A stretch of 64,000 nucleotides of DNA from Corynebacterium rouxii (GCF_902702935.1 NZ_LR738855.1:2108001-2172000), one strand, 5' to 3'; positions 18,213-27,104 are shown, numbered from the stretch's first letter. The notes: generated by a model from the sequence alone, not told the origin. Program-made: numbers and translations.

Positions 18213-19031
18213 ATGGTTTCCGGTTCGACAGTTCTTATTACTGGTGGTGGCTCCGGCTTGGGTGCGGCCCTAGCTCGCAGGTTTAGCGAGGAAGGCGCCA
18301 ATGTTGCCGTCCTCGATGTTGATCTTGATAGGTCGCGTGCAGTCGCTGAATCTTTGGATCCTGAACGTGTACTCTCCGTTGCTGCCGACGTCCGCTCGCC
18401 CGAGCAACTTCATAAGGCAGTGAGACACACGATCGCCACATTTGGCCAAATCAATACAGTGATCCCTAACGCTGGTATTTGGGATTACAACCGCTCTATT
18501 ACCAGGCTTTCTGGCGATCAAATCGGCGATATGTTTGACGAGGTCATGAGTATTAACGCTAAGGGCGCGTTGCTCACCGCGGAAGCCACGTGGAAAGAGC
18601 TAATTAAAACCAAGGGTTCGATGATTTTCACCCTGTCCAATGCCGCGTTTTATACCGCTGGTGGTGGCCCTTCGTACACGGCAAGCAAGTTCGCGTGCCG
18701 AGGAATCATGCTGGAGCTGGCTTATGAGCTTGCCCCCAAGGTGCGTGTCAACGGTGTGGCTGTGGGCGGTATGCGCACCAATCTTTCTGGCCCGCAAAGC
18801 GCGGGCTTAGATAATCGCAAGTTCTCCGATGTGATGGATAACCGCCCCGAAGGTGGCAATCCTTATATTCCACTCCACCACATTTCTACTGATCCTTATA
18901 ACTTCACTGGCCCCTATATCATGTTGGCTTCCGACCGCGACGCTGGGGCGATTACCGGAACCATCATCCATGCCGATGGCGGAATTTCTGCACGCGGCTT
19001 CGCCCGAATCTCAGGAGGTGACGACCTATGA
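18213..19031 (+). CDS. hcaB: cis-dihydrodiol dehydrogenase (SDR family)
   Basis: The 272-residue short-chain dehydrogenase has the NAD motif GGGSGLGAALARRF near residue 12, NAGIWDYN near 90 and the catalytic YTASK near 150. It would oxidise the cis-dihydrodiol made by the dioxygenase to the 2,3-diol that MhpB cleaves. Length matches HcaB. Its TGA overlaps the ATG of the next gene by four bases (ATGA), so the CoA ligase is translationally coupled to it. Confidence 0.92.
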   Translation: MVSGSTVLITGGGSGLGAALARRFSEEGANVAVLDVDLDRSRAVAESLDPERVLSVAADVRSPEQLHKAVRHTIATFGQINTVIPNAGIWDYNRSITRLSGDQIGDMFDEVMSINAKGALLTAEATWKELIKTKGSMIFTLSNAAFYTAGGGPSYTASKFACRGIMLELAYELAPKVRVNGVAVGGMRTNLSGPQSAGLDNRKFSDVMDNRPEGGNPYIPLHHISTDPYNFTGPYIMLASDRDAGAITGTIIHADGGISARGFARISGGDDL

Positions 19032-20641
19032 TCGTCCAAGGTGTAGACCACAATCCAGCAAGTCAGTGCATTAACCCATGTGCCCAAATTAAACGCTTTG
19101 CGCAGTACCAACCAGACCTTATCGCCATGGTCTACGAGGACCAAGAGTTCACCTACAAAGAGTTCACTGAGCAGGTGCAGTTGTGGGCTGCGCACCTAGA
19201 TGAGTCTGGGGTGCGCCAAGGTGACCGAGTGGCCTATATAGGGATGAATTCGTCGTCGTTTATCTTCGCCATGTTTGCTACCTGGTGGTTGGGGGCTACG
19301 TTTATGCCGTTTAACTTCCGGCTATCCCCACACGAGGTATCGCAGCTTTTCATGCAGGGCACCCCGCATACCGTCATCGTAGAAGGCAGCCACTTGGCAC
19401 ATGCCCAAAAGGTCTATGGCATCGAGCGCCACCATGTGGTGGTCGTCGACACCGATCCTCATGCACAACCTACTGATCCGGTGCCATTGTATTGGTCTTC
19501 TACCTCGCAGATCGGCAATGTAGACGTCTCTCATGTGCGCAAGCCACGGCCAATGACCATGAACGATCTCGCACTCTTGTTGTTTACCTCCGGTACCACC
19601 GGTTTGCCCAAGGGTGCACAGTTAACCTTTGGCAACCTGTGGTGGAACTCGGTGAATGTGGACACGATGGTAGATACCCACCCAGGGGATGCCACTCTTG
19701 CTACTGCCCCACTGTTTCACGTGGGTGCGCTCAATTCTTTTGCTATTCGGTCTTTCCAGCGTGGCAATACGCTGGTGGTACACCGCCATTTTGATCCCGA
19801 AAAAGTCTTTTATGACATTGAGCGCTATCGCGTCGGGTCCACGTTCTTGGTGCCTGCACAGTTGGAGGCAATGTATAACCATCCGGATTTTGCCACCGCC
19901 GAGTTGGCGTCGTTACGCGCGGTTATTTGTGCCGGTGCTCCGGTGCCGCCTGCCTTGATTCGTCGCTACATGGATAAAGGGATCGTGGTGCAGCAGGCGT
20001 GGGGGTTAACGGAAACCTCGCCTTTTGCCACTTATCTGCCGCCTGTGATGACGGAGAAGAAGATCGGGTCCTGCGGCATTCCTATGCCATACACGCAGGT
20101 CAAACTAGTTGACCCTGATACCGGTAAGGATATTAAAGAGCCACACGTGACCGGTGAGCTTTGGGTGCGCGGGCCCAACGTGGCCACGGGGTATTGGAAC
20201 AATCCCGAGATGACGCAGAAGGCTTACACGGCCGGCTGGTTCCACTCTGGAGATCTGGGTTATAAGGACGAGGACGGATACTTCTATATTGTGGACCGCC
20301 TCAAAGACCTTATTATCACCGGCGGCGAGAACGTCTACCCTGCTGAGGTGGAGCGCGTCATCGCAGAAAATGATGACATCTTTGGCAACGCCGTGGTGGG
20401 GTTCCCTGACGAGCGGTGGGGCGAAACCATCGTCGCGGTCGTGCAGCCTCGCCCAGGTGCCACGATTACTATCGACGCCCTCCGCGCCCACTGCGAACGC
20501 CACCTTGCGCGCTACAAGCTCCCCCGCCACCTTGTTGTTGTCGACGAGATTCTGCGCAATTCCGCAGGAAAGATCGACAAGATCGGGCTGCGCCGCGTAG
20601 TAGAAGAAGAACTGACCCAACGAGCTGGAACGGCGGTGTAA
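19028..20641 (+). CDS. Acyl-CoA synthetase (AMP-forming), probably acting on phenylpropanoid or related acids
   Basis: The 537-residue enzyme has the AMP-binding signature LLFTSGTTGLPKGAQLTFGN near residue 180, the WGLTETSPF motif near 325, the HSGDLGYKDEDGYFYIVDRLKD hinge region near 410 and the C-terminal catalytic Lys in SAGKIDK near residue 520. The family makes acyl-CoA from acid, ATP and CoA via an acyl-adenylate. Coupling to hcaB by an ATGA overlap shows it belongs to the aromatic operon, although the classical hca/mhp route has no CoA step. It may activate longer-chain or cinnamate-type precursors before side-chain shortening; the true substrate is unknown. Confidence 0.88.
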   Translation: MIVQGVDHNPASQCINPCAQIKRFAQYQPDLIAMVYEDQEFTYKEFTEQVQLWAAHLDESGVRQGDRVAYIGMNSSSFIFAMFATWWLGATFMPFNFRLSPHEVSQLFMQGTPHTVIVEGSHLAHAQKVYGIERHHVVVVDTDPHAQPTDPVPLYWSSTSQIGNVDVSHVRKPRPMTMNDLALLLFTSGTTGLPKGAQLTFGNLWWNSVNVDTMVDTHPGDATLATAPLFHVGALNSFAIRSFQRGNTLVVHRHFDPEKVFYDIERYRVGSTFLVPAQLEAMYNHPDFATAELASLRAVICAGAPVPPALIRRYMDKGIVVQQAWGLTETSPFATYLPPVMTEKKIGSCGIPMPYTQVKLVDPDTGKDIKEPHVTGELWVRGPNVATGYWNNPEMTQKAYTAGWFHSGDLGYKDEDGYFYIVDRLKDLIITGGENVYPAEVERVIAENDDIFGNAVVGFPDERWGETIVAVVQPRPGATITIDALRAHCERHLARYKLPRHLVVVDEILRNSAGKIDKIGLRRVVEEELTQRAGTAV

Positions 20642-20643
20642 CA

Positions 20644-20958
20644 ATGCGGTTGATTTCTCAGTCCCCGCTGCGGCACACCTACCCTTTTGGCCGCCACGAC
20701 ATGGAGGTAGACCACAGCGATGCTGCCACCATGCGCACCGAAATCGCCAGCATATTTGCCAACCATCACCAGTGCCGACGCGTCATCGTCGCAGTGGAAC
20801 AAGGCAACCGCTCGCACATTGAGGAGTGTGAGGCGGCCGGTTTGCGCTACGCCTTGGACGTACAGCTGCGTTCTTTAGAAGAAGTCTCCCTCATGGTCGC
20901 AGAACCTGATTGGGTGGCGTGCCAGACCAGCGATATTCACGACTTGGAGCTCATATGA
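20644..20958 (+). CDS. Small GNAT-like protein in the aromatic operon
   Basis: This 104-residue protein starts 2 bases after the ligase stop. The middle, RVIVAVEQGNRSHIEECEAAGLRYALDVQL, follows the pattern of the C-terminal half of GNAT acetyltransferases (an Asn-x2-Ser helix then a Gly-containing strand). It is too short for a whole GNAT domain and lacks a visible acetyl-CoA pyrophosphate loop. It could be a degenerate GNAT half that serves a binding or regulatory role. Its ATGA overlap with the next gene argues that it is expressed. No function can be assigned. Confidence 0.6.
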   Translation: MRLISQSPLRHTYPFGRHDMEVDHSDAATMRTEIASIFANHHQCRRVIVAVEQGNRSHIEECEAAGLRYALDVQLRSLEEVSLMVAEPDWVACQTSDIHDLELI

Positions 20959-21377
20959 CTTTTCACGATCAATGGAATGACTTTTACTCGCGGGTGACGG
21001 ATGTAGCCCAGACCCTTAAGCTATACCCTATTGCTGGTTCCGAGGAAGAAGTCCGGTTGGGTATGCCATTACACGAGGCCATCACCCAGCCTGCCGGTAT
21101 GTTTTCTGCCCCGTCACTGTTTGGCCTTGCAGATATCAGCGGTACTTGGCTCGCTATGCACAATGTGCCACAGGGTGTGTTCCCGTTGGCAGTGGCCTCC
21201 AGCATTAACGTGGTGTCTAATACGCGAGATGGTGACGTGTATTCGGTGTCGAGAATCGTGCGCGCTGGCCGCACAGTGATTGTGACGGATACCGAGATTT
21301 TCTCACAGGAAAACGACACACTCATTGCCAAAATGAGCTGCACGTATTCGGTACCACACCCCAAGAAGGACGCATAG
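20955..21377 (+). CDS. PaaI-like hotdog-fold thioesterase
   Basis: The 140-residue product resembles PaaI/YbgC-type acyl-CoA thioesterases: a central HDAIT-like region (PLHEAITQPAGMFSAPSLFGLADISG) and a VASSINVVSNTRDGDVYSVSRIVRAGRTVIVTDTEIF beta-sheet are typical. Such enzymes hydrolyse stalled aromatic-CoA esters to free CoA. Its four-base overlap with the GNAT-like gene and its position after a CoA ligase suggest a CoA-recycling partner for that ligase. ATG 20955 is preferred over an upstream ATG inside the previous gene. It is the last gene of the operon. Confidence 0.8.
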   Translation: MTFHDQWNDFYSRVTDVAQTLKLYPIAGSEEEVRLGMPLHEAITQPAGMFSAPSLFGLADISGTWLAMHNVPQGVFPLAVASSINVVSNTRDGDVYSVSRIVRAGRTVIVTDTEIFSQENDTLIAKMSCTYSVPHPKKDA

Positions 21378-21402
21378 CCTCCTAGCGTGTAGTTTTATCC
21401 TC

Positions 21403-22239
21403 ATGCAGTTGCTTGCCTTACATTGTGGACCCACCGCAGACGTGGTCATTCCTGGTGCTACCCGCCTTGATATGTCTGAGATCCCTACTCGCAAGGAGCT
21501 CAAGGCGGTGGATGCTGCCGCTGCTGCTATTTTGCCGGAGGATCCCACGCCGTCGTTGGATGAGATTGCGGCCATGCCGGATGTGCCACATTTGGGCGAT
21601 CCGCAATTCGCACCGCAGCCCGTGCCGGAGGCGTTACGCGTGGTGGTCGTCGGTAGCGACGCAGCACTATCGGCGGTGGTCACGCGGTTGATGCGGGCAG
21701 ACACGATGTGGGTGGAGGTTGCCTACGTTCCCACCGGCTACTCCCACGTGGCTCGGTTGTGGGGGTTGCCGGATAACGCTGCGCAGTTTGCGGTTGAGGG
21801 GCAGGTGCGACCCAAGCCGCTATTGCGTGACGACGCCGGCGTGGCGATCGCAGGTATTGCCACGGTGACTGCGTGGGACGGCGGGGAGCTTACCGGCGAG
21901 GTGATCGTGGACGATACCCGACTCATTTTCCACGAGGGCAAGAAGAAAGCCCCACGTTATGGCGTTTTTGGGGCACGGTTAGAATCTGGTGTGAGCGCAC
22001 CAGGTGTTAGTGCCCGCGTACTCACCACGGCTATTGATACTCCAGAAAGCCCGAGTTTCTTGCATAAGTTGCGTCCAGTCCCCCGCAGCCAGCTCGGCGA
22101 TCGTGAGCTCCACGGTCGCGCGCTGCAAGGCGGCGGCATTGATTTCCGTGTAAGCATTGATGGCGTGTCTAGAAAACGTCCCGTGGATCGTGTGACGGTG
22201 TACCGCCACCTGCGGGATCTGCAGTGCGTGCGACCTTAG
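21403..22239 (+). CDS. Hypothetical corynebacterial protein
   Basis: A 278-residue frame with steady codon use. It has a Pro/Asp-rich N-terminal part, then LRVVVVGSDAALSAVVTRLMRADTMWVEVAYVP near residues 78-110, reminiscent of the nucleotide-binding start of diacylglycerol-kinase-like proteins, and a beta-rich C-terminus (VSIDGVSRKRPVDRVTVYRHLRDLQCV). I do not recognise the family with confidence. The 3' end overlaps the convergent FUSC gene by four bases. It is 25 bases after the aromatic operon but has no clear Shine-Dalgarno sequence and need not belong to it. Confidence 0.6.
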   Translation: MQLLALHCGPTADVVIPGATRLDMSEIPTRKELKAVDAAAAAILPEDPTPSLDEIAAMPDVPHLGDPQFAPQPVPEALRVVVVGSDAALSAVVTRLMRADTMWVEVAYVPTGYSHVARLWGLPDNAAQFAVEGQVRPKPLLRDDAGVAIAGIATVTAWDGGELTGEVIVDDTRLIFHEGKKKAPRYGVFGARLESGVSAPGVSARVLTTAIDTPESPSFLHKLRPVPRSQLGDRELHGRALQGGGIDFRVSIDGVSRKRPVDRVTVYRHLRDLQCVRP

Positions 22240-23363
22240 TGGTTGGGATCGTCACGGATTTCGGAAGGATAAGCCGGCGATTCCGACGTCAACGCTAGGC
22301 TTGCCACTGCGGAGGCACGCGACATGCCACACACCTGCAACAGATCCACGATGGTCGAGCGGGTTTGTGCCAGCACCACCTGCGCGGAAAGCACTTTACC
22401 TTCGGCAACGCTCAGTCCTGCGCGCGCCGCCATGGTTTGGAGGGTGCGCACCAGTTCTGGAATTTCCGCAGCCTCGGAGGCGGCACCGCGGCGATCATAG
22501 ATGCCGGCGACGGCCGCGGTGACGGAGACGAGGTCGTCGATAAGCTGAACTTGTGCCTCAGATACTTCATCGCCGTCCTCGATAAGGACCTGCGCCCGGC
22601 GCGCAAGCACCCTCGTGTTGCGCATTGCATTGTCAACGGGGTGCAAGATCCTCACAAAAGACCTAACTCGAGCTTTGGAACTCCACAGGAACGGCGAGAC
22701 AGCGACCTCTTCTTGGCCGGATTTTGCTGCGTCGATCATCGCGTTAATCGCTGCTTGGGAGCCTCTTGCTTGGCGTAAAGCCTCACGGATTCCGTCCACG
22801 TCGCCGGTGCGCATGGCGGTGCTGACCTGCGTGAGCGCCCCGCTTGCCATGGTTAAGACTTTTGCCACTTCACGGCGGCCTTCTGCCAGTGGGGAGTGTG
22901 GCAGCAATGCCATAGTGAGGATGCCAAAACCACATCCGATGAAGGCGTCGATCATGCGGTCAGTGGCCGCCGTAGAGCCTGGCGGCATGATAGTAGAAAT
23001 GAGTATCGATCCAATTGCGACTTGATTAATAAGAAGCTGACTAGAAGATAGAAAAGTGGCAAGGAACAGTGAAATAAACACCGCCAATGCCAATTGCCAG
23101 TAGCCGGAGCCAATGCCGTAAATCAGGAAGTCGCCCAAGCCTACGCCCAGCGAGCACCCGATAGACAGTTCCACGGCCTTTTTGAGCCTATTTCCCGAGT
23201 TCAGGCCCAGCATGATGATTGCAGCCATGGGTGCGAAAAATGGTTTTGTATGGTGTAGAAAATCAAGTGCGACGAAGTATGCCAGCCCCGCGGCCACCGA
23301 CATCTGCACAATGGACAACAAGCCGTGCTGCACCCGTTGATAGCCTTTACGCATCCATAACAT
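22236..23363 (-). CDS. FUSC-family membrane protein (aromatic acid exporter-like), copy 1
   Basis: The product of about 375 residues starts with a cytoplasmic helix and five or six membrane segments (residues 15-165), followed by a long helical cytoplasmic region, the layout of the fusaric-acid/aromatic-acid exporter-like FUSC family. FFAPMAAIIMLGLN near residue 43 is the conserved first loop. ATG 23363 is chosen because AGGA lies 7 bases upstream. A close paralogue lies at 24700-25824 on the same strand, with the same QVVLAQTRS motif at the C-terminus. Export of aromatic or lipid-like compounds is a family-level guess only. Confidence 0.8.
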   Translation of the reverse strand: MLWMRKGYQRVQHGLLSIVQMSVAAGLAYFVALDFLHHTKPFFAPMAAIIMLGLNSGNRLKKAVELSIGCSLGVGLGDFLIYGIGSGYWQLALAVFISLFLATFLSSSQLLINQVAIGSILISTIMPPGSTAATDRMIDAFIGCGFGILTMALLPHSPLAEGRREVAKVLTMASGALTQVSTAMRTGDVDGIREALRQARGSQAAINAMIDAAKSGQEEVAVSPFLWSSKARVRSFVRILHPVDNAMRNTRVLARRAQVLIEDGDEVSEAQVQLIDDLVSVTAAVAGIYDRRGAASEAAEIPELVRTLQTMAARAGLSVAEGKVLSAQVVLAQTRSTIVDLLQVCGMSRASAVASLALTSESPAYPSEIRDDPNH

Positions 23364-23476
23364 CAGCAATTCCTAAAAAAATTCACTAGTGCCCATTGAG
23401 GGAAAAAGAACATCTACCCGTGTAAGCCACCTACCTTAGTGCTTGTTGGACCATCAATCGAGGTTAGGAACCTAAC

Positions 23477-24610
23477 ATGAGAAGATCCCTCATTGCCATT
23501 GTTGCTGCTAGCTCCGTGACATTCGCTCTGCCTGCTCACGCCCAACGCGCACCAGAGCCTACCCACATCCCCGGCGTTGCCGTTGACCAAGGGGACTCCC
23601 TGCTTGTGCGTGCCGACGGCAACATGCTCGGCGTGTGCACCGTAGGATTCGTTGACACCGAAAACAACCGCGTATGGACCGACGCTCACTGCGGTGAGAA
23701 CGGCGCAGCGGTTATGGACAACTTCCAGAACCCCATCGGCACCCTCCACCATGTCTACCCCTCCGAGTGGAAGCAGTTGCAAAACATCCAGGGCACCGAG
23801 TGGTCGGTTAACAACCGTGCTTCCGACGTCGCATACGTTGAGATCGACGACCCAGCCGTCTTGGGCCAAAACTACTTCTCACAAAACACCATCGCCCGCA
23901 CCCCAGCCGTCGGCGATAACCTGTGCAACTACGGTGGCCGCACCGACCGCGTTGCCTGCACCCCTATCACCAATATCAACGGCCCAGTGGTCATCACCGC
24001 TGATAATGGCTCCGACCACGGCGATTCCGGCGGACCAGCATGGATCGAGGGCAAGGGCTACGTCGGCCAGCTTCTCGGCTCCGACGTGATCTGGCGTTCC
24101 GACGTCGGCGACTTCACCACCACCGTGTTCCGCAAGATCGCCGACCAGGAGATCAACTCCCCCATCGATCTGTCCCGCTCCCTGCCGTTCTACGACTTTG
24201 ATGTGCAGAAGCTGCGCAACTCGCCAGTGACCACCCCAGCGTCCGCTGCCGACATCATGCGTGCCAAGGCAGTTCGCGACCGCGAAGAGCGCGAAACCAT
24301 GCAGCGCTACTGGTCCGGCGAAGAGCTCACCCCGAAGCGTGAGCAGGCCCGCGAGGACCGCGCTAACCTCGACGCCCGCGAAGCAGAACTCGAAGGCCAG
24401 GTTTCCCGCGAAGCTGATCCAGAAAAGAAGCAAGAGCTGGAGCGCGACCTCGAGAACACCCGCGCAACCAAGGAAGTTGTTGAGGAGTACGAGGTAATCA
24501 TCGACGGTGCCGAAGGCATGACCGAAGATGAGGAAAATGCTTTCCGCGAGTTCTTCCGCGGCCTGCCATCGAGCTGGCTGCAGGAGTTCCTCGGAGCATT
24601 CCGCCGCTAA
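23477..24610 (+). CDS. Secreted trypsin-like serine protease with coiled-coil tail
   Basis: The 377-residue protein has a clear signal peptide with probable cleavage after LPAHA (residue 22). The chymotrypsin-fold triad is visible: His in WTDAHCGEN near residue 70, Asp in SDVAYVEIDD near 120 and Ser in HGDSGGPAW near 183. Residues 270-350 are highly charged with heptad-like Glu/Arg/Leu spacing, predicting a coiled-coil C-terminal extension that could mediate surface attachment or oligomerisation. The gene is flanked by two FUSC paralogues reading the opposite way and ends before a strong hairpin. Similar secreted proteases occur in pathogenic corynebacteria; the substrate is unknown. Confidence 0.9.
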   Translation: MRRSLIAIVAASSVTFALPAHAQRAPEPTHIPGVAVDQGDSLLVRADGNMLGVCTVGFVDTENNRVWTDAHCGENGAAVMDNFQNPIGTLHHVYPSEWKQLQNIQGTEWSVNNRASDVAYVEIDDPAVLGQNYFSQNTIARTPAVGDNLCNYGGRTDRVACTPITNINGPVVITADNGSDHGDSGGPAWIEGKGYVGQLLGSDVIWRSDVGDFTTTVFRKIADQEINSPIDLSRSLPFYDFDVQKLRNSPVTTPASAADIMRAKAVRDREERETMQRYWSGEELTPKREQAREDRANLDAREAELEGQVSREADPEKKQELERDLENTRATKEVVEEYEVIIDGAEGMTEDEENAFREFFRGLPSSWLQEFLGAFRR

Positions 24611-24621
24611 TCTAACGCATT

Positions 24622-24669
24622 AAAAACGCATCGCGTGGGGGTTTTCTTCTCCCACACGCGATGCGTTTT
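24622..24669. terminator. Bidirectional terminator between protease and FUSC gene
   Basis: AAAACGCATCGCGTG and its complement CACGCGATGCGTTTT form a 15-bp stem, extended by GGG/CCC, around a T-rich loop. A and T tails on the two sides let it work in both directions. Confidence 0.85.
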
Positions 24670-24699
24670 ATTATGTGCACCTATTGTGCACATAAGGCT

Positions 24700-25824
24700 T
24701 TACAAGTCGTCATTCCAAATCTCTTTAACCGAAGCAGGATGCATAGACGTTGGCGACAAGATCTCCACAGCGGAACGACGCGACTGACCACAGATCTGCA
24801 ACAGGTCCACCACCAGCGAACGCGACTGCGCCAGCACCACCTGCGCGGAGAGCACCTTGCCCTCACTGACCTCAAGGCCGGTGCGGGAACCGATCATCTT
24901 CAAGTTGTTGACCAACCGTGGGATCTCAGCGTTTTCCGACAACTCGGAGTTACCAAAGTAAAGGTTGCTTAGGTCCTCAGACACCTCGGCGAGCTGCTCG
25001 ATGATCTGAATCTGACGGCCCGACACCTCATCGTTATCCTCACACAACACCAACGCGCGACGTGCCAGCACGCGAGTATTACGCATCGCGTTATCCACGG
25101 GGTTAAGGATGCGCATCATTGAACGGATCCGCTGACGCTGTGCCCACAACAGTGGCGACGCCTGAATCGTCTCCTTACCCATGTTCGCCGCAGCAATCAT
25201 CTGATTAATTTGGCCTTGGGTACCGCGAGCACGCACCAGCGCATCCACAATGCCATCGGTGTCATTGTTACGCAGCGCCTCAGCGACCTGACGCTGTACC
25301 TGGGCTGCAACACCCAAAATATTGGCGATCTCGCGGCGACCAGAACGCAACGGCGACTCCGGCAGCAACGCAATCACAGCAATACCAACAAGACCACCCA
25401 CCAAAGCGTCAATCATGCGGTCCGCGCCACCCGAGGTACCAGGCGGCAAAATAGTCGCAATCAGCACCGCCGCAAACGACGCCTGGTTAGCAACCAACAC
25501 ACCCTTATCCGCGATCGTGCCCAACATAATCGACAACGACACCGCCACAGCGATCTGCCAAACACCAGAACCAACGAAGGCGATGAGGACGTCGCCAAGC
25601 CCAACGCCGATACTCACGCCCAACACCAGCTCAAACGCACGACGGAAACGCTCGCCACCTGTGGTGCTCAGCACAATCACCGTAGCCATCGGTGCAAAGA
25701 ACGGCTCCGCGTGATGGAACAGATGCAACGCCACATAATAAGACAGCCCCGCCGCCAAACCTGCCTGAATCACATACACCCAATTAGCACGCAGGCGCAC
25801 AACACCCTGCTTAAAGCGATTCAT
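24700..25824 (-). CDS. FUSC-family membrane protein (aromatic acid exporter-like), copy 2
   Basis: The protein of about 374 residues is a paralogue of the 22236-23363 product, with the same order: N-terminal membrane block with FFAPMATVIVLS, then a helical cytoplasmic domain with NPVDNAMRNTRVLARRA and a C-terminal EGKVLSAQVVLAQSRS motif. ATG 25824 is preferred because AGGTAG lies 6 bases upstream and the length then equals that of the paralogue; an open extension to 25944 lacks support. The C-terminus carries a short IWNDDL tail. Confidence 0.82.
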   Translation of the reverse strand: MNRFKQGVVRLRANWVYVIQAGLAAGLSYYVALHLFHHAEPFFAPMATVIVLSTTGGERFRRAFELVLGVSIGVGLGDVLIAFVGSGVWQIAVAVSLSIMLGTIADKGVLVANQASFAAVLIATILPPGTSGGADRMIDALVGGLVGIAVIALLPESPLRSGRREIANILGVAAQVQRQVAEALRNNDTDGIVDALVRARGTQGQINQMIAAANMGKETIQASPLLWAQRQRIRSMMRILNPVDNAMRNTRVLARRALVLCEDNDEVSGRQIQIIEQLAEVSEDLSNLYFGNSELSENAEIPRLVNNLKMIGSRTGLEVSEGKVLSAQVVLAQSRSLVVDLLQICGQSRRSAVEILSPTSMHPASVKEIWNDDL

Positions 25825-25956
25825 CGTCGCTACCTGTTTCCATGTCAAAGCCATGGCAGTGATTTTAGACCCCGCCCCCAATAGCCAAGCCCTTTCCCCA
25901 CCGCTAACCAGCCCATTACGGCCACACCTCATCCAGGCCGCCATTGTGATTTTGCC

Positions 25957-26699
25957 CTGTCCCCGATGAACTCCGAGCTCTCATTGCCGAAGGAGCGCAA
26001 GCAAATGGGCAATCGCAAAGTGACTACATGCGCCAAGCCATAGAAATATATGTCAAGCGGGTTGATCCCGATCTTGATCGTCAGCCCACTGAAAAGAACA
26101 TCACCCTCACTTCTTACGAGCGGGCTAGTTTGATCCTCCAGCATCAGACTCTTCTAGCTGCCCAAGGGCATCTTCCTGAACAGTCCTATGACTCGGAGTG
26201 GCACGAACGTGCCGTTGAAGTGTTGGCACGTGGCTATGAAGGGGAATATCCCCAACTATTTCCCAGTTGCACTGAAGCACTCAATGCCTATGACTGCGAG
26301 CTGGTCTGGGACATTCTCGACATGTTTAGGGTAATCCATTTCAACGTTGAAGCGCTCGGTGAAAACGGGTGGGATGCCATCGGCGTCAAGAACGCCGAAC
26401 GGTTCGGCAAATTCAAAGGCTTCGATCACCAGCGTGAACGCGAAAGCCAGACGGCCGGCTACACGAAATACCTAGTTAAGAGCGGCCGGTGGACGGAGCA
26501 AGAAAAACTCGTAAAAAAAGGAACGAACTCTCACAGACAAATGCTTCCGACCTATCAGTCCATGCTCGGAGCATTCAAGCCGGTACGGCGCGAAACAGTA
26601 CGCAGAGGTGGACACTCCCACCTCAGTGCTAAAGATCTGCGAAAAATTCTGCTCGCCGCCCCTGGCGCACAGCGTGATGAGGACTGTGACCAAGCCTAA
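25957..26699 (+). pseudogene. RHH/YfbU-type protein gene, 5'-truncated
   Basis: From ATG 26028 the frame encodes 223 residues with the YfbU fold pattern, including the C-terminal LSAKDLRKILLA that matches the end of E. coli YfbU (LSANEINQIINA). The same frame continues upstream through ELRALIAEGAQANGQSQSD, the body of a ribbon-helix-helix-like N-terminal segment, but reaches a TGA at about 25947 with no usable start and no ribosome-binding site. The beginning of the gene therefore seems to be missing, cut at a junction close to 25950, just upstream of the FUSC gene. An internal start at 26028 cannot be excluded but has no visible Shine-Dalgarno sequence. Confidence 0.6.
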
Positions 26700-26711
26700 A
26701 AACATCAATAA

Positions 26712-26758
26712 CCTCGGCGATCTACTCCCACTTCCGTAGTGCAGGGATCGTTCCGAGG
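26712..26758 (+). terminator. Possible terminator after the YfbU-type gene
   Basis: CCTCGG-CGATC pairs with GATCG-TT-CCGAGG across a 25-base loop with a 2-base bulge, followed by CTTT. It is a weak but plausible stem 12 bases after the stop. Confidence 0.45.
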
Positions 26759-26778
26759 CTTTCAAAACAAAGACTAAC

Positions 26779-27104
26779 ATGCCCATAATAAATAATCCAG
26801 AACCGACCCCAACACCGCTATCTCAATGGTTTTCATCTGCACGAATGCGCAAGTACGCCAACCACCCAGATCCAGAAGCACTCTACCTCTGGAACACTCA
26901 CCTTTAGTCGTTGTCTATAAAATGCGAAACAGGTGCTCTCATCACGAATCAATCGTCCAACAACATAATATCCCCCGTGAAGTCGCACATCTCAACGCCG
27001 TTGATAATGCCATCCAAATGGTGGCGAACTTCATTGATCCCCATGCCGCGACATGGATCAAGGACAATTCCCGGATCCCCACTGTACGAGCACAACGACC
27101 TTAG
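26779..27104 (+). pseudogene. Abi-like (abortive infection family) gene with internal deletion
   Basis: An ATG at 26779 opens a 42-codon frame containing LSQWFSSARMRKYANHP and ALYLWNTHL, typical of the N-terminus of actinobacterial Abi-family proteins. It stops at once. The next frame continues with KMRNRCSHHESIV and NFIDPHAATWIKDNSRI, the conserved C-terminal RNxxSHHE and WIDPxxxxW block of the same family. The 100 or more residues expected between these parts are absent. The gene therefore carries a large deletion and a frame break and cannot give a normal protein. Recognition is from motif memory. Confidence 0.55.

Noticed and set aside
24661..24972. Plus-strand frame after the protease gene
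   Set aside because: It begins inside the terminator region and is antisense to the FUSC gene; its composition is Arg/His-rich like other shadows.
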